64,000 bases of DNA from Balaenoptera acutorostrata (lineage: Eukaryota; Chordata; Mammalia; Artiodactyla; Balaenopteridae). Below the pieces are notes generated by a model that saw nothing but the letters and a program-made list of their open reading frames with translations, ran no database searches and was not told where the DNA came from. The stretch covers positions 79,323,985 through 79,387,984 of the forward strand of contig NC_080067.1 in the NCBI RefSeq assembly GCF_949987535.1. Direction: 5' to 3'. Made by a program: the position numbers and the translations under genes. Of the stretch, positions 53,613-64,000 are shown piece by piece; the stretch's first letter is position 1, and each line of letters starts with the position of its first letter.

Positions 53613-54513
53613 TTAGAGAAGTTCCTTTAGCATTTGTTGTAGAGCTGGTTTGGTGGTGCTCAATTCTCTTAGCTTTTGCTTGTCTGTAAAGCTTTTGATT
53701 TCTCCATTGAATCTGAATGAGATCCTTGCCGGGTAGAGTAATCTTGGTTGGAGGTTCTTCCCTTTTATCACTTTAAGTATATCATGCCACTCCCTTCTGG
53801 CTTGTAGGGTTTCTGCTGAGAAATCAGCTGTTAACCTTATGGGAGTTCCCTTGTATGTTGTCGTTTTTCCCTCGCTGCTTTCAATAATTTTTCTTTGTCT
53901 TTGATTTTTTCCAATTTGATTACTATGTGTTTTGGTGTGTTTCTCCTTGGGTTTATCCTGCATGGGACTCACTGTGCTTCCTGGATTTGGGTGGCTATTA
54001 CCTTCCCACGTTAGGGAAGTTTTCGACTATAATCTCTTCAAATATTATCTCAGGTCCTTTCTCTCTCTCTTCTCCTTCTGGGACCCCTATAATGCGAATG
54101 TTGTTGCATCTAACGTTGTCCCAGAGGTCTCTTAGGCTGTCTTCATTTCTTTTCATTCTTTTTTCTTTATTCTGTGCCGCAGCAGTGAATTCTACCATTC
54201 TGTCTTCCAGGTCACTTATCCGTTCTTCTGCTTCAGTTATTCTGCTATTGATTCCTTCTAGTGTAGTTTTCATTTCAGTTATTGTATTGTTCATCTCTGT
54301 TTGTTTGTTCTTTAATTCTTCTAAGTCTTTGTTAAACATTTCTTGCATCTTCTCGATCTTTGCCTCCATTGTTTTTCCGAGGTCCTGGATCATCTTCACT
54401 ATCATTATTCTGAATTCTTTTTCTGGAAGGTTGCCTATCTCCACTTCAGTTAGCTGTTTTTCTGGGGTTTTATCTTGTTCCTTCATCTGGTACATAGCCC
54501 TCTGCCTTTTCAT
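53613..54513 (-). pseudogene. L1 ORF1 (RNA-binding chaperone), frameshifted
   Basis: The N-terminal part (54513-53998) starts MKRQRAMYQMKEQDK and contains a long coiled coil of heptad-like leucines and glutamates, followed by the RRM segment NIRIIGVPEGEE. The frame breaks near 53985, and the C-terminal domain (LQARREWHDILKVI, LYPARISFRF) continues in another frame to 53613. The family protein is about 300-340 aa, so the length fits. Confidence 0.9.
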
Positions 54514-54655
54514 CTTGTCTATCTTTCTGTGAATGTGGTTTTTGTTCCACAGGCTGCAGAATTGTAGTTCTTCTTGCTTCTGCTGTCTGCCCTCTGGTAG
54601 ATGAGTCTATCTAAGAGGCTTGTGCAAGTTTCCTGATGGGAGGTGGAGCATCTTG

Positions 54656-54718
54656 TAGAAATGCAGAAAGTTAAGGAAGTGCTCATCAATAGATGAATAG
54701 ATAAAGAAGATGTGGTAT

Positions 54719-54764
<46 letters not shown>

Positions 54765-55640
54765 GAATGTTACTCTGCCATAAAAAAAGAATGAAATCTT
54801 GTCATTTGCGACAACATGGATGGACCTAAAGGTATTATACTAAGGGCAATAAATCAGAAAGAGAAAGACAAATACTGTATGATTCCACTTATATGTGGAA
54901 TCTAAAAAACAAAACAAATGAACAAGCATAACTAAACAGAAACTTGAGTCATAGATACAAAAAACAATCAGGTGGCTGCCAGAGGAGAGGGTGGTGGAGT
55001 GATGAGAGAAATAGGTGAGGGAGATTAAGATGTAGAAATTTCTAGTTACAAAACAAATGAATCACAGGGATGAAATGTACAGTGTAGGGAATATAATCAA
55101 TAATAATATAACATCTTTGTATGGTGACAGATGGTAACTAGACTTATTGTGATGATCATTTTGAAATGTATAGAAATATCGAATCACAATGTTGTGAACC
55201 AGGAACTAACATAGTGTTGTAGGTTAACTATACTTCAAAAACAAACAAACAAACTCATAGAGAAAGAGATCAGATTTATGGTTACCAGAGGTGGGGGTGG
55301 GGGTGAAGGAAGGGGGAATTGAATGAAGATAGCCAAAAGGTAAAAACTTCCAGTTATAAGATAAATAACTACTAGGGATGTAATGTTAAACATGATAAAT
55401 ATAATTAATGCCACTGTATGTTATATATGAAAGTTGTTAAGAGAATAAATCCTAAGAGCTCTCATCACAAGGAAAAAATATTTTTTTCTTTTTCTTTTGT
55501 ATCTATATGAAATGATGAATATTCACTGAACTTATTGTGGCAATCATTTTCTGATGTAAGTCAAATCATCATGCTGTCATGCTGTACACTTTAAACTTAT
55601 ATGATGCTGTATGTCAATTGTGACTCACCAAAGCTGGAAG
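54656..55640 (+). mobile_element. L1 3' ends, two consecutive old fragments with a (CA)n expansion
   Basis: 54690-55245 is a sense L1 3' end (GGTATACG, then CA repeats, TGGAATGTTACTCTGCC, CAACATGGATGGACC, ending in CAAAAACAAACAAACAAA). 55250-55630 repeats the same order of motifs (AGAGATCAGATTTATGG, TACACTTTAAACTTATATG), so it is a second copy. The (CA)n tract at 54720-54762 replaced the normal ATATATAC-like segment. Confidence 0.8.
54720..54762 (+). repeat. (CA)n microsatellite within an L1 3' end
   Basis: About 20 CA units after GGTATACG. Confidence 0.95.
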
Positions 55641-55895
55641 GAAAAGAATCAGAAAAAAAGAGAATTACTAGATAAATGAAACATAAAAACCAAAGACATA
55701 AAATATTAATCCCAAAATTTTACATGATAATATGCTTATTTTATTTTTTATTTATCAAATTGTTGGGTATCATTGAACCTATTTTATGATTATAAATCCA
55801 CAGTGATTGCTTAGAGTATTTTTTCTGATTAAAAATAAATTGTAGCACAATCAGATACCCTTCATCTGACTTTTAATATATTCTAATTCAATTAC
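55641..55895. other. AT-rich intergenic DNA
   Basis: No gene or clear repeat between the L1 fragments and the hAT element. Confidence 0.5.
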
Positions 55896-55899
55896 ATAG

Positions 55900-56095
55900 A
55901 GCAGAGACTGGCAAACTTTTTCTGCAAAGGACCATACAATCTCTGTCCATAGCTATTCAACTCTGCCATGGTAGCATGAAAGCAGCTGTAGACAGTATGG
56001 AAATGAATGGATGTGGCTGTGTTCCAATAAAACTTTATTTACAAAAATAGGCAGCAGCTGGATTTGGTCTGTAGCTTGCCAACCCTTCACATTTT
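55900..56095 (+). repeat. Old hAT-Charlie-type nonautonomous DNA element
   Basis: GAGACTGGCAAACTTTTTCTG on the left and TAGCTTGCCAACCCTTC on the right are decayed inverted termini. The interior has CAACTCTGCCATGGTAGC and TGTTCCAATAAAACTTTATT, a very common placental repeat whose exact name I am not certain of. Confidence 0.7.
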
Positions 56096-56540
56096 AGCCA
56101 AACATTTGTGAAATTTATCAGTTTCCCCAAGAGTATCTTGGTTTTCAAATCACTATCTTGTGAAGCAAACTACTCATTTTTTTTCTTTGTGGAATTTTTT
56201 TTCCAAAAATGTCTTGCTTTCAATGAATATTTCTTGATGGGCCTCATGAATACGGAAGTCTTTCCAATGACATTATAAAGTGAAATAAACATCCCTAGAG
56301 GCATGTTTATTAAATACATAGAGGTATTATTTCATTTAGTACCAGAGTTTCAATATTGTCAAAAATCTTCATTTAATTTCCATGAATTTTTTCTCTGATA
56401 TTGTTCCCTTACATTGATCTATTTACCAGTTCTTAGACCAAGACTATACTTTAAGTTACTATAGTTTTACATTTTGATGTCTGGCTAGTTACTCAAAATT
56501 TATTTTTCCATGTGAACTTGAGAATCAAATTTTCAAGTTT
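56096..56540. other. AT-rich intergenic DNA
   Basis: Nothing recognised apart from vague antisense L1-like stretches around 56400-56480. Confidence 0.4.
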
Positions 56541-56541
56541 T

Positions 56542-56864
56542 GGGACTTCCCTGGTGGCGCAGTGGTTAAGAATCCGCCTGCCAATGCAGGGGACACGGGT
56601 TCGAGCCCTGGTCTGGGAGGATCCCACATGCTGCAGAGCAACTAAGCCCGTGCACCACAACTACTGAGCCCGCATGCCACAACTACTGAAGCCCACGTGC
56701 CTAGAGCCCATGCTCCGCAACAAAGAGAGGCCACCGCAATGAGAAGCCTGCGCACTGCAACGAAGAGTAGCCCCCGCTCGCTGCAACTAGGGAAAGCCTG
56801 CACGCAGCAATGTAGACCCAATGCAGCCAAAATAAATAAATTAAATAAATTAAAAAAAAATTTT
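56542..56864 (+). mobile_element. CHR-2 tRNA-derived SINE, full length
   Basis: GGGACTTCCCTGGTGGCGCAG start, GGTTCGAGCCCTGG B box, CHR-2 body and an AAATAAAT tail. Target duplication TTTTCAAGTTT at 56530-56540 and 56865-56875. It is closer to the CHR-2 form I remember than the copy at 36912. Confidence 0.95.
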
Positions 56865-56875
56865 TTTTCAAGTTT

Positions 56876-58355
56876 CAAAAAATAACATTAGCATTTTAAT
56901 TCTAACTGCAGAGATTAATATGGGGAGAATTACATGTTTATACTATTAACGCTTTTCATCTGGGAACATGACATGTCTTCCTATTTATTCAGGACTTTCT
57001 TTTTTAAATCCTTCATTAACAGTTTAAAAGCTTACCCCATATGACTTTCTCACAATTCTTTTAAAGTTTATTCCTAGCTGTTTTATGCCAAATGTTTATT
57101 ATATAAGAGAGAAGCAACTTCTCTGTCACAGTGCTGTAGAAGTTCCCAAACACCTCCTCTCAGTTTCTGTAGTTATCTCACGGTGACCAGCATAGGTCTG
57201 AGGGCTCCATTTGGGAATGCACCCATTTGGACCTCTCTGAGCCTCAGTCTCCTCTGGGCTGACATAGGATGGTAACCCCCTTCTCGGGGATTGTTATGAG
57301 GGAAGGTAAAGTGTTCCCAGAGGGTACAGAGCAGACCCCTAACTGAGGGAGGCTTTCTCATGCGCTCCTCAGGGCCCTCAAGGAGGCATGCCTTCTCTGC
57401 CTACATCCCCCAAACCCTGTAGTTGCTCCCCATGCTTCCCACCCTCCAATCCCCCCTTCCCAGATCCAAGTCAGGAGGGGGTGGGGAGAGGGGAATCTCC
57501 CTCCTGGATGTGATGTGACTCCAAGGTACAAGAACTTGGGCACAGAAGCTCCTTGACAACCAGCCTATTTCCAATACTCATTCCCACCTGCTCTTATTTG
57601 GTGTCTTCCTCTGTGTCCTTTCTCCCTCATTTCCACCCCCTTCTGCCTCTTCTGCCCCATTTCACAGACTATGCCATCTCCATGGCCTTCCTCCTCTGGT
57701 ACATCCTCGGAGCCATCTTTCCCCCTTCCCTCCTTTCTACTCTCAAGCCTTCTTTAATTGCTGGTTGTCACTCTGGGAACCCAGGACGAGTCAACACTTT
57801 TTATGCGCGCCTTCTCCCATCTTTGGTTCCTCCCAGTGGGAGATTGTTGAGCGCTCCTGCCAGCCTCAGCCACTCCCCAGCCTCAGCCCCACCCTGGCCA
57901 CCTCTCACATCCCCTCCACTTCTCTTGCTTGGTGGCTGCCTGGCCCTGTGTGCCTCTGCAGGCTGGTGCTCACGTGTGTCCCTTGCCTCTGGCACAATAA
58001 GTCATTGGGCCCCCGAGACTTCCCGTCATTTGCAACCTGCCTTGACCCACCTCCACTGAACTCCTCAGTCTGTTCTGCATCTTCCCAGCTTCTGCCCTTG
58101 AGTCTTGTTTTCCTGCCTGCCTCAACCCGCCCCTCAGACCTCACTCTTGGCCCTGCTTCACTGTCTATGAGCATCTGTGTCACATTGTCCCACTGGCTGT
58201 GCTGTGGTCCGTAGCACTATCCAACTGGCCTGAGACCTTACACTCCCCTAGGACGTGACAGGTGTGTGTCCCTGGTGAAGGGATTTGCAGACTGTCCTGG
58301 TTGTCAGGGCTGCACAGGCCTCACCTTTTTCTGTCTCTGCCAGAGAGCCCTCTCC
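56876..58355. other. Unassigned intergenic DNA
   Basis: From 57400 onward GC-rich and pyrimidine-rich with overlapping ORFs (57553-58059, 57765-58214) but no recognisable protein family, splice architecture or repeat. Confidence 0.5.
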
Positions 58356-58359
58356 TTTC

Positions 58360-58520
58360 TTTGCCTGGTTAATCCCTACAGTCTTGAAAGATTCAGCTAA
58401 GGTGTCACCTCCTACAGGAAGCCTTCCCAGATATGTGCTTACCTGTCAGGCTGGCTCAGCCGGGAATGCCAGGAGGACAGAGACTGTGTCTTTCCAGGCC
58501 TAGGCAGAGCTGAAACTTAG
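58360..58520 (-). repeat. L2 fragment
   Basis: CAGCTAAGGTGTCACCTCCT, CAGGAAGCCTTCCCAGA and GGACAGAGACTGTGTCTTTCC are the antisense order of L2. Confidence 0.7.
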
Positions 58521-59030
58521 AAAATATTTGTCCACTGAAAAGAAAATCACTTGCTTGTGATTTACTTGGCGCTTGGCCTCACATCTCCCTGGGCCCACCA
58601 CACATAATATCTTTTGAAGAACAGCTTCTTTGATTACATTTATGTACTGTGGGGCAGGGTTTTGTGACAGCCATGAAAATGCACTGCTCAGGTCTCCTGC
58701 TGCAAGGAGCATAACTGACTGACAACCCAGTTGCTGCTCCTCTATGTTTACCGCCACCTTTGCCCAGAGGCCATTCCTTCCCCCTACCCCCCACCCTAGG
58801 CTGCTCCCAACCAATGCCTGAGCACAGTGAGAGTATAATGCAGGCCCATTCCAGCAAACCGTGGAGCTTCTCCATTGCATGACTCTGGCTGGAGGACACC
58901 CTATTGGCCTGATGAGAACCATCTTAGAACTGGGCTGTGACCTAGGACTCTTCCTACCCAGTCCTTTTTCCTTTCCTCTTTCCCTGAATCGTGGTCCAAA
59001 GGCTGCTCTCACCCTCTCTGGTTCCCTCCC
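58521..59030. other. Unassigned intergenic DNA
   Basis: No gene recognised; the 170-aa antisense ORF (58500-59012) shows no family. Confidence 0.5.
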
Positions 59031-59526
59031 TGTGGTAGCCAGTCTCCAAGATGGCGCTCAATGATCCCCACCTCCCAGTATTCGTGTTCCTATGCAGTCC
59101 CCTCCCACATTGTACCAGGTTCGGTCTGTGTGACCAGTAGAATATAGCACAAGTGATAGTATGTCATTTCTGAGATAAGGCTATAAAAGGCACTGTGGCT
59201 TCTGTCTTGGTTGCTCTCTCCCTCTCTCTCTCTCAGATAACTTGCTCTGGGGGAAGCCAGCTGCCATGTTGTTGAGCAGCTCTAGCCCACACAGTAAGGA
59301 GCTGAGAACTCCAGCCAAGAGTCACCTGAGTGAGCTTGGAAGCCTTTAGCTGACCGTTGCCCCGGCTGACTGCTCAACTGCAACCTTCCAAGAGGCCCTG
59401 AGCCAGAAGCACCTAGCTAAGTCTCTCCAGATTCCTGACTCTCAGAAACTGTGAAATAATACGTTTGTTGTTTTAAGTCACTAAGTTTTGGAGTAATCTG
59501 ATCTGCAGTAATAGATAACAAATCTA
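59031..59526 (+). mobile_element. MLT1-type MaLR solo LTR
   Basis: TGTGGTAGCCAGTCTCCAAG start; CAATGATCCCCACCTCCCAG; GTGTGACCAGTAGAATATAGC; a TATA-like GGCTATAAAAGG near 59182; GGGGAAGCCAGCTGCCATG; AAACTGTGAAATAATACG; end GCAGTAATAGATAACA. A flanking CTCCC is found on both sides (59026-59030 and about 59527-59531). It is an ancient ERVL-MaLR LTR. Its TATA and polyadenylation region are degraded. Confidence 0.9.
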
Positions 59527-59639
59527 CTCCCCTTCTTTCAGAGGCTTTTCCTCCAATTAATCTTTTGCATGTCTAATCCTGTCATGGCAACAGCTTTTCA
59601 GAGGACTGAAACAACATAGGTGTCAACAGATGACAATAA

Positions 59640-59770
59640 AAACAGGTAACAGTGGTGGACGCTTCTAATCATGTATCATTTTAGTTAATCTTCACAACAG
59701 TCCTATGATAAACTATTATTGTCTCCATTTTATAGATGAGGAAACCAAGGCACAGCAATGTTAACTCTTT
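59640..59770 (-). repeat. MIR SINE fragment
   Basis: TGTCTCCATTTTATAGATGAG and GAAACCAAGGCACAGCAATG in antisense order. Confidence 0.8.
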
Positions 59771-59789
59771 TGAATGTGGAGAGAGAACT

Positions 59790-59960
59790 TAGAATAGCAG
59801 AAAGAGCTGTGTTTACCACAGGGGCTGCTAGTTACGGCTCAGCTGTGTGACTCTGGACAAACCGGTTCACTCCTCTGGGTCTCAGTTTCTTCATGTCTAC
59901 CATGAGGGTACTGAAATAATTGGTCTTTGAAGTCCTTTTTAAGGATAACAATAAGGTGTC
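59790..59960 (+). repeat. MIR SINE
   Basis: AGCTGTGTGACTCTGGACAA, TCTGGGTCTCAGTTTCTTC and a degraded 3' part, sense; it sits tail to tail with the preceding MIR. Confidence 0.8.
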
Positions 59961-60535
59961 TCTAGGATTCTGAGAGACTAACAAAACTAACATGTAATAG
60001 GTAAGATCATACACACAGACACATACACATGTGTACATATACAAACATATAAGACCCAAATGTCAACTGGAGTCATCCTTTCCTTGAAGTCTAGAGATGG
60101 TGGGTTCAAGTCCCATCCCACCTCCCTCATCAAGTTCAATTCTCCTCCCAGACACTGAGAACCCTTTGGTGGTGGGGGATTGGAGGGAATGCTCTTGTGT
60201 CAGCCCCCCATACCCTGACCTCTGCTCCAGTTTCCTGCCTGGTGACTTTTTGGGCTCTACCCTGCACAAGGCAGTTCTGCTTTTCTCTCTGTCCCAGTGC
60301 CAACCCAAATGTGAGACAAAGCCTTCCTCTCCTGGATCCTGGCCCTGTGCCCCAGCCCCATGAGGCACTCCCCTGTAGCAGAACATTGACTGTGGTCTCC
60401 AGGTCACTGGCCGCGTGGCACAGCTAACAGCTGCCTGTCACAGAGGGGCAGGCAGTCTTCCTGTCACCTGCCTTAGGCCTGCCCCCAGCACCCCCGACTC
60501 CCAGCCACCCCCAGGCCTCCCCTTCTTGCTGCACA
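59961..60535. other. Unassigned intergenic DNA with a CA/TA-rich patch
   Basis: A short CACACAGACACATACACATG patch near 60010-60050; otherwise no gene or repeat recognised. Confidence 0.5.
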
Positions 60536-60539
60536 GAGC

Positions 60540-60712
60540 TGTCAGATAAAATACAGGACGTTCAGTTAAATTTGAATTTCACATGAACAACAAATGATCT
60601 TTAGTATAAGTATGTCCCAAATACTGCATGGAATATATAAAATAATTATCTGTTGTTCATATGAAATTCAAATTTTACTGGATAGTCTATGTTTTTATTT
60701 GTTAAATCTGGC
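60540..60712. repeat. Palindromic nonautonomous DNA element (MER53-like)
   Basis: The left arm (GTTAAATTTGAATTTCACATG then AACAACAAATGAT) is an imperfect inverted copy of the right arm (AATTATCTGTTGTTCATATG then AAATTCAAATTTTACTGG). The arms are about 70-80 bp and meet near 60620-60640. The family name is from memory and uncertain. Confidence 0.65.
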
Positions 60713-62855
60713 TTCCTCTCCTTTTCCAAGGCTTCTCCTCGCCTCTCCCTCTAAGATCACCCCTGACACTCCAGATTCTATTCACTGTGTAAGTCAGAGC
60801 AATTCTGGTCTCCCCAGACCTCATCCCCAAACTCAGCCCAGGTCCGTGCCTGTGTTTCTAAATCCCTCACGGACATCTGCTCCCTTATTGGCTCAGTGCA
60901 CGTGCAGTTTATGGTTTTTTTCTTGAATTCCTTCCTGGTTCTCCTAAACAGCACTTTCATCCCCTGTTGCTGGTATAGAAGTTGTCTTAAACACAAAAAG
61001 GCTTCCCAAGCTATCATCAGGGTATAGAAGGGTTATCAGAGCCTTGATAATGCAAATAACACGGATAAAGAAGACTTTGCCAGCAGAAACTGGTCAAAAA
61101 GGAAAACAAGAAAGGGGGCCCAAGAAGCTGAACCAGGTGGGGCAGCCTGATGGGAAGGGAGAGGCCCTGGGACAGGAACACGGCTCTCCACTTCCCAGAA
61201 ACCATAGCCCACAGTAGCCCAGCATTAGCCGTCTGATAGTATCAGGGAGTGTGGGGGAAAACAGTTTCACTGTCAAATAAATTTGGAAAATTTCTTGTAA
61301 ACTTGTTCATTTCACAGCCTTGAATAGACCAACACACACTGTGAATTTCCAGGAGGGGGTTGAAGTATGCAGCCTTCTCCAAATGCAACTGGCTTTATAG
61401 GTCCTTTTTTTGGGAAAGTTATTCATGTGAGAATGTTCTGCTTTGGGAAATGCAGCCTTATACTCCCCTCTCCCCTAATTCTGATTCTAGGCTCACCAAG
61501 CTACTTAATTTGAGTGTTCAGATACCCACAAGTTGTGAAGGAAATGCCCTGTCATCAGACGCAAGTGTTCTAATCCTTGCAAAGGGACAGACCCCACTGA
61601 AGATGAACAGACTAGAACAGGGGAGAATAAATCAACAGGCATCAAGCATTCAGCCACTTTGGGAGTTTTATCTTATATTTTCAGTTAACTAACTGGCATT
61701 TTGGTTTATATACCAGGTGTCCTCCAGTGGGTGTGGTTAGCAGGAATCATTTCCCCAGAGGCTGGGGCACTGCCAAGACCTCACTCTTGGCTGCTGGGCT
61801 GAGAGGATGGGCCCGGCCAACGTGATCAGTAGGCTCCTTGTCACCTCCCATGGAGCACCTTCCAACTCTAGAATTATGGGCTTTAGGAAATGTGGATCTT
61901 TCATAAATGTTAAATTTGCTGAGGATCAAAGGGGTCATCATGGGTCAACCATCTTAGCAACAGGCAAAATAGGCAGCTAGTGGCCTGAGGTGTATGAGGG
62001 AGGAGAGAAGTGAGAAAAAGGGGAAGGATGACAAAGAAGAGGAGAGATGAATCAGGGAGGTGCATAATTAGACACGGACAGGAGATTTGGTAGGTGCCCA
62101 ATACAGCAGGGCAGTGGGGAGCAGAGAGGTGTGGGAAACAGGAGGGCAGAGGAACCAGGCTGCTGTGGGCTGGGGCTTCAGAGCAGTTTCAGGTTGAATG
62201 CAGGAGAACAAGCCAGGAGGAGATGCATGTCCTAGCCTGGGAAGGCCGAGAGATGGCTGTGGGTCTGCACAGCCACCTGGAGTTCTGCAGTAGTGGACAG
62301 AGTGTGGAGACCATCCCTGCGGGAGGCACCTGCTCTGAGCTCTCACATGGGGAGAAGGGGCAGGTGAGGGCCTGACTGGGGTGCTGAGTGATGGCAAAAA
62401 ACCTCTGAGGACTGAGAAGTCAAAGCCTCCCATGCCCCATCTTCCCTTTCATCAGCCACTGCCATGGTCCTACTCCTCTGATCCAACCTGGTTGTAAGAG
62501 GAGAGAGAGCTTCTTGTGGGCCTGTGGAGACCAGCAAGGTCCCTCCCTAGGGGAGCCCCACCTTTGCCCCCACCTCTGCCAGGATATCATGCGGCTGATT
62601 CCATTTCCTCTGCCTGGCCCCGGGGTCTGAGCCCACAGTCACCTCCTCTCTGCTTGTGACGGCCCCACCCTGCACCCCATTCCCCACCCAGTTCTCACAG
62701 CAGCCCAGATTGAAACTGAATTTGAAACATTCCCTTACTTCCTTGTTCCTCTTGGCACTGGGATCACTGCTGTCTCAGCCCCAAACATCCATGGTGCCAG
62801 CACCCTCTGGAATCAGGGACCCACCCAACCCGACTCAGAGTTCCACAGTGTTTGA
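60713..62855. other. Unassigned intergenic DNA
   Basis: No recognisable exon, gene family or clear repeat. A purine-rich stretch runs from 61990 to 62160. Confidence 0.5.
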
Positions 62856-62859
62856 CCTG

Positions 62860-62960
62860 AAAATGGCTATAGCAACTGACTAGTCCAACCTCACTTCACA
62901 AACAGGAACCTGAGACGCAAAGTGGTAGCAGCCGCCCAAAGTCACACAGTGGTGAGACTG
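62860..62960 (-). repeat. MIR SINE fragment
   Basis: CTCACTTCACAAACAGGAAC, CTGAGACGCAAAGTGG and AAAGTCACACAGTGGTGAG follow antisense MIR. Confidence 0.65.
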
Positions 62961-64000
62961 TCCAGGTTTCGGTATCTCCATGACCTCCCTGAACCAAAGC
63001 AGCGCCCACACAGAGAGCTCCTGTGATCAAAATCCAGAGCTCATTTTTTCCAGCCTCCTGCCTCCAAGGGGTTGATGACAGCAGGGGTCGCTGCTGTCTC
63101 ATAACCTCTGGAACATGCAAGGACCACTCTGGCTGCCCAGTGGCAAATCCAGTCCTCTTCCTTCCTCAGGCCCTAGCACATATTTCTACTCACTGACTTA
63201 ACATAGGCCATCAAGTAAATGGTGTCAATCTAAATAAAAAGGTAAAATGAGGTAAGACAAAAATTGTCAAAAAAGATGTTTGTTCAGGAATAGCAGAGGA
63301 ATTCCAATTCAGGACACACATGGGCAGGAACGTACAGAAGGGAGAATTCAGTTAGAGTCTGTTAAAATAAAAAACAAATGGAGACCAGCTTTGAAAATTC
63401 CTGAGCAGACAAAACCAGTTCAGTCATACAAACAAAGCTCAAGTCAGCTTCTTTTGCGAGACCAACCTGACTTGGGTCATCTCTTCTTCATACCTCTGGA
63501 AACCATAAGCAAAATTTCCCAAGGTTGATATGAAGCAACCCCTGACCAACTCTCCATCATTTAAGAAAACTCCAATATTATCAGTTTTCTGTAAATCTGG
63601 CACTTACAAAAAAATCAGTCTCTCAGTCCTTAAATTTTGTTTTCCTGAGGGCACAGGCAAGAGATTTTCCATTTTATTTCCTCAGGTTCCATTTTAGATG
63701 GAAATTCTTTCACATTTCCCCTTTTTGATCAAGATTTTTCACAGAAAGCATTACTCATCAATTATGCCATTCAGGTGTTTTTGTTAATTTTTGTCTAAGG
63801 TATAGTTCTTTAAAAGGTTTAAATGGTTTCTGTTTAAATGGTTTGTAAGCATTAAATTAAAGGCCACCCTGGTGGATTCAATGTCTATAGGGAGTCCAGA
63901 ATTTTGTTTAAAGACGATTTAGAGTCTGCTGTAGTAATCATGAACATACTTGGCAGGCTTTTGGGTGCACGCCTGAAATTTGTTCTAGTTTAGTAGTTTA
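62961..64000. other. Unassigned AT-rich end of window
   Basis: From about 63220 the DNA becomes AT-rich and unlike its neighbours (AGAGGAATTCCAATTCAGGAC; CCCCTTTTTGATCAAG). It may be decayed ERV interior on the minus strand, but I cannot name it and the window ends inside it. Confidence 0.35.

Larger units (their letters stand above)
49172..54643 (-). mobile_element. Near-full-length cetartiodactyl L1, with 12-bp target duplications and a nested SINE
   Basis: Bounded by TGGAGCATCTTG at 49160-49171 and 54644-54655. In sense order (minus strand): a short 5' UTR remnant (54643-54514), ORF1, a short intergenic region, ORF2, a 3' UTR with a G-rich part (C-rich near 49290), and a poly(A) tail at 49210-49172. 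A CHR-2 SINE at about 50050-50350 interrupts the ORF2 end. Removing it leaves about 5.2 kb. Frameshifts in both ORFs make this copy immobile, but its preservation suggests a fairly recent insertion. Confidence 0.93.

Noticed and set aside
49396..54513. Long minus-strand ORFs as a possible host gene
   Set aside because: They are L1 ORF1 and ORF2, bounded by target duplications and a poly(A) tail.
57553..58214. Two overlapping ORFs with a hydrophobic stretch near 57660-57730, preceded by an acceptor-like CACAG
   Set aside because: The hydrophobic segment is short, no matching donor or neighbouring exon is visible, and I cannot tie it to any family.

Overview
This window is nuclear DNA from a mammal, most likely a cetacean. 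The genes have GT-AG introns. The intergenic DNA carries MIR, L2, MER5, MER1-like and MLT1 fossils shared by placental mammals. It also holds full-length tRNA-derived CHR-2 and CHR-1 SINEs, a Mariner1_BT-like mariner and a cetartiodactyl L1. CHR SINEs occur in whales, hippos and ruminants. I saw no BovB or Bov-tA repeats, so I infer a whale or dolphin; that step is inference.

Only one protein-coding gene can be supported: TNK2 (ACK1), on the + strand from the initiator ATG at 1241 to the stop at 18926, in 14 coding exons. Every junction is GT-AG and the reading frame closes exactly across all of them. The exons encode the SAM region (1-2), the tyrosine kinase (3-7), SH3 (8-9), CRIB (9), an optional 15-residue cassette (11), the proline-rich, clathrin-box, PPxY and Mig6-homology tail (12), and UBA (13-14). 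With every exon the product is 1053 aa. Without the 45-nt cassette it is 1038 aa, the length I recall for the main human isoform. The promoter and 5' non-coding exons lie upstream of the window. The 3' UTR probably ends near 20.76 kb.

From about 21 kb to the end (43 kb) I find no host gene, only intergenic DNA with nested transposable elements. 21.1-27.8 kb: an old antisense L1 split by a defective class I endogenous retrovirus (21728-27677) with two LTRs, a 5-bp target duplication and no recognisable pol. 28-36 kb: MIR, L2, L1, CHR-1 and MER5 fragments. 36.9-37.3 kb: a CHR-2 SINE. 39.95-41.63 kb: a nearly intact mariner interrupted by a short antisense L1 that seems to carry a 3' transduction. 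44-48.9 kb: L2-like and L1 fragments. 49.17-54.64 kb: a near-full-length antisense L1 with a 12-bp target duplication and a nested CHR-2 SINE. 54.6-64 kb: older L1, hAT, CHR-2, L2, MLT1, MIR and palindromic DNA-transposon fossils, plus unassigned DNA.

In human chromosome 3q29, MUC4 lies downstream of the TNK2 3' end, so this gene-poor tract probably leads toward the MUC4 ortholog beyond the window. I found no evidence for a new multi-gene system. The most notable signals are the layered transposon events (L1 transduction in the mariner, uneven LTR divergence in the ERV) and a possible splicing-control arrangement around the optional TNK2 cassette.
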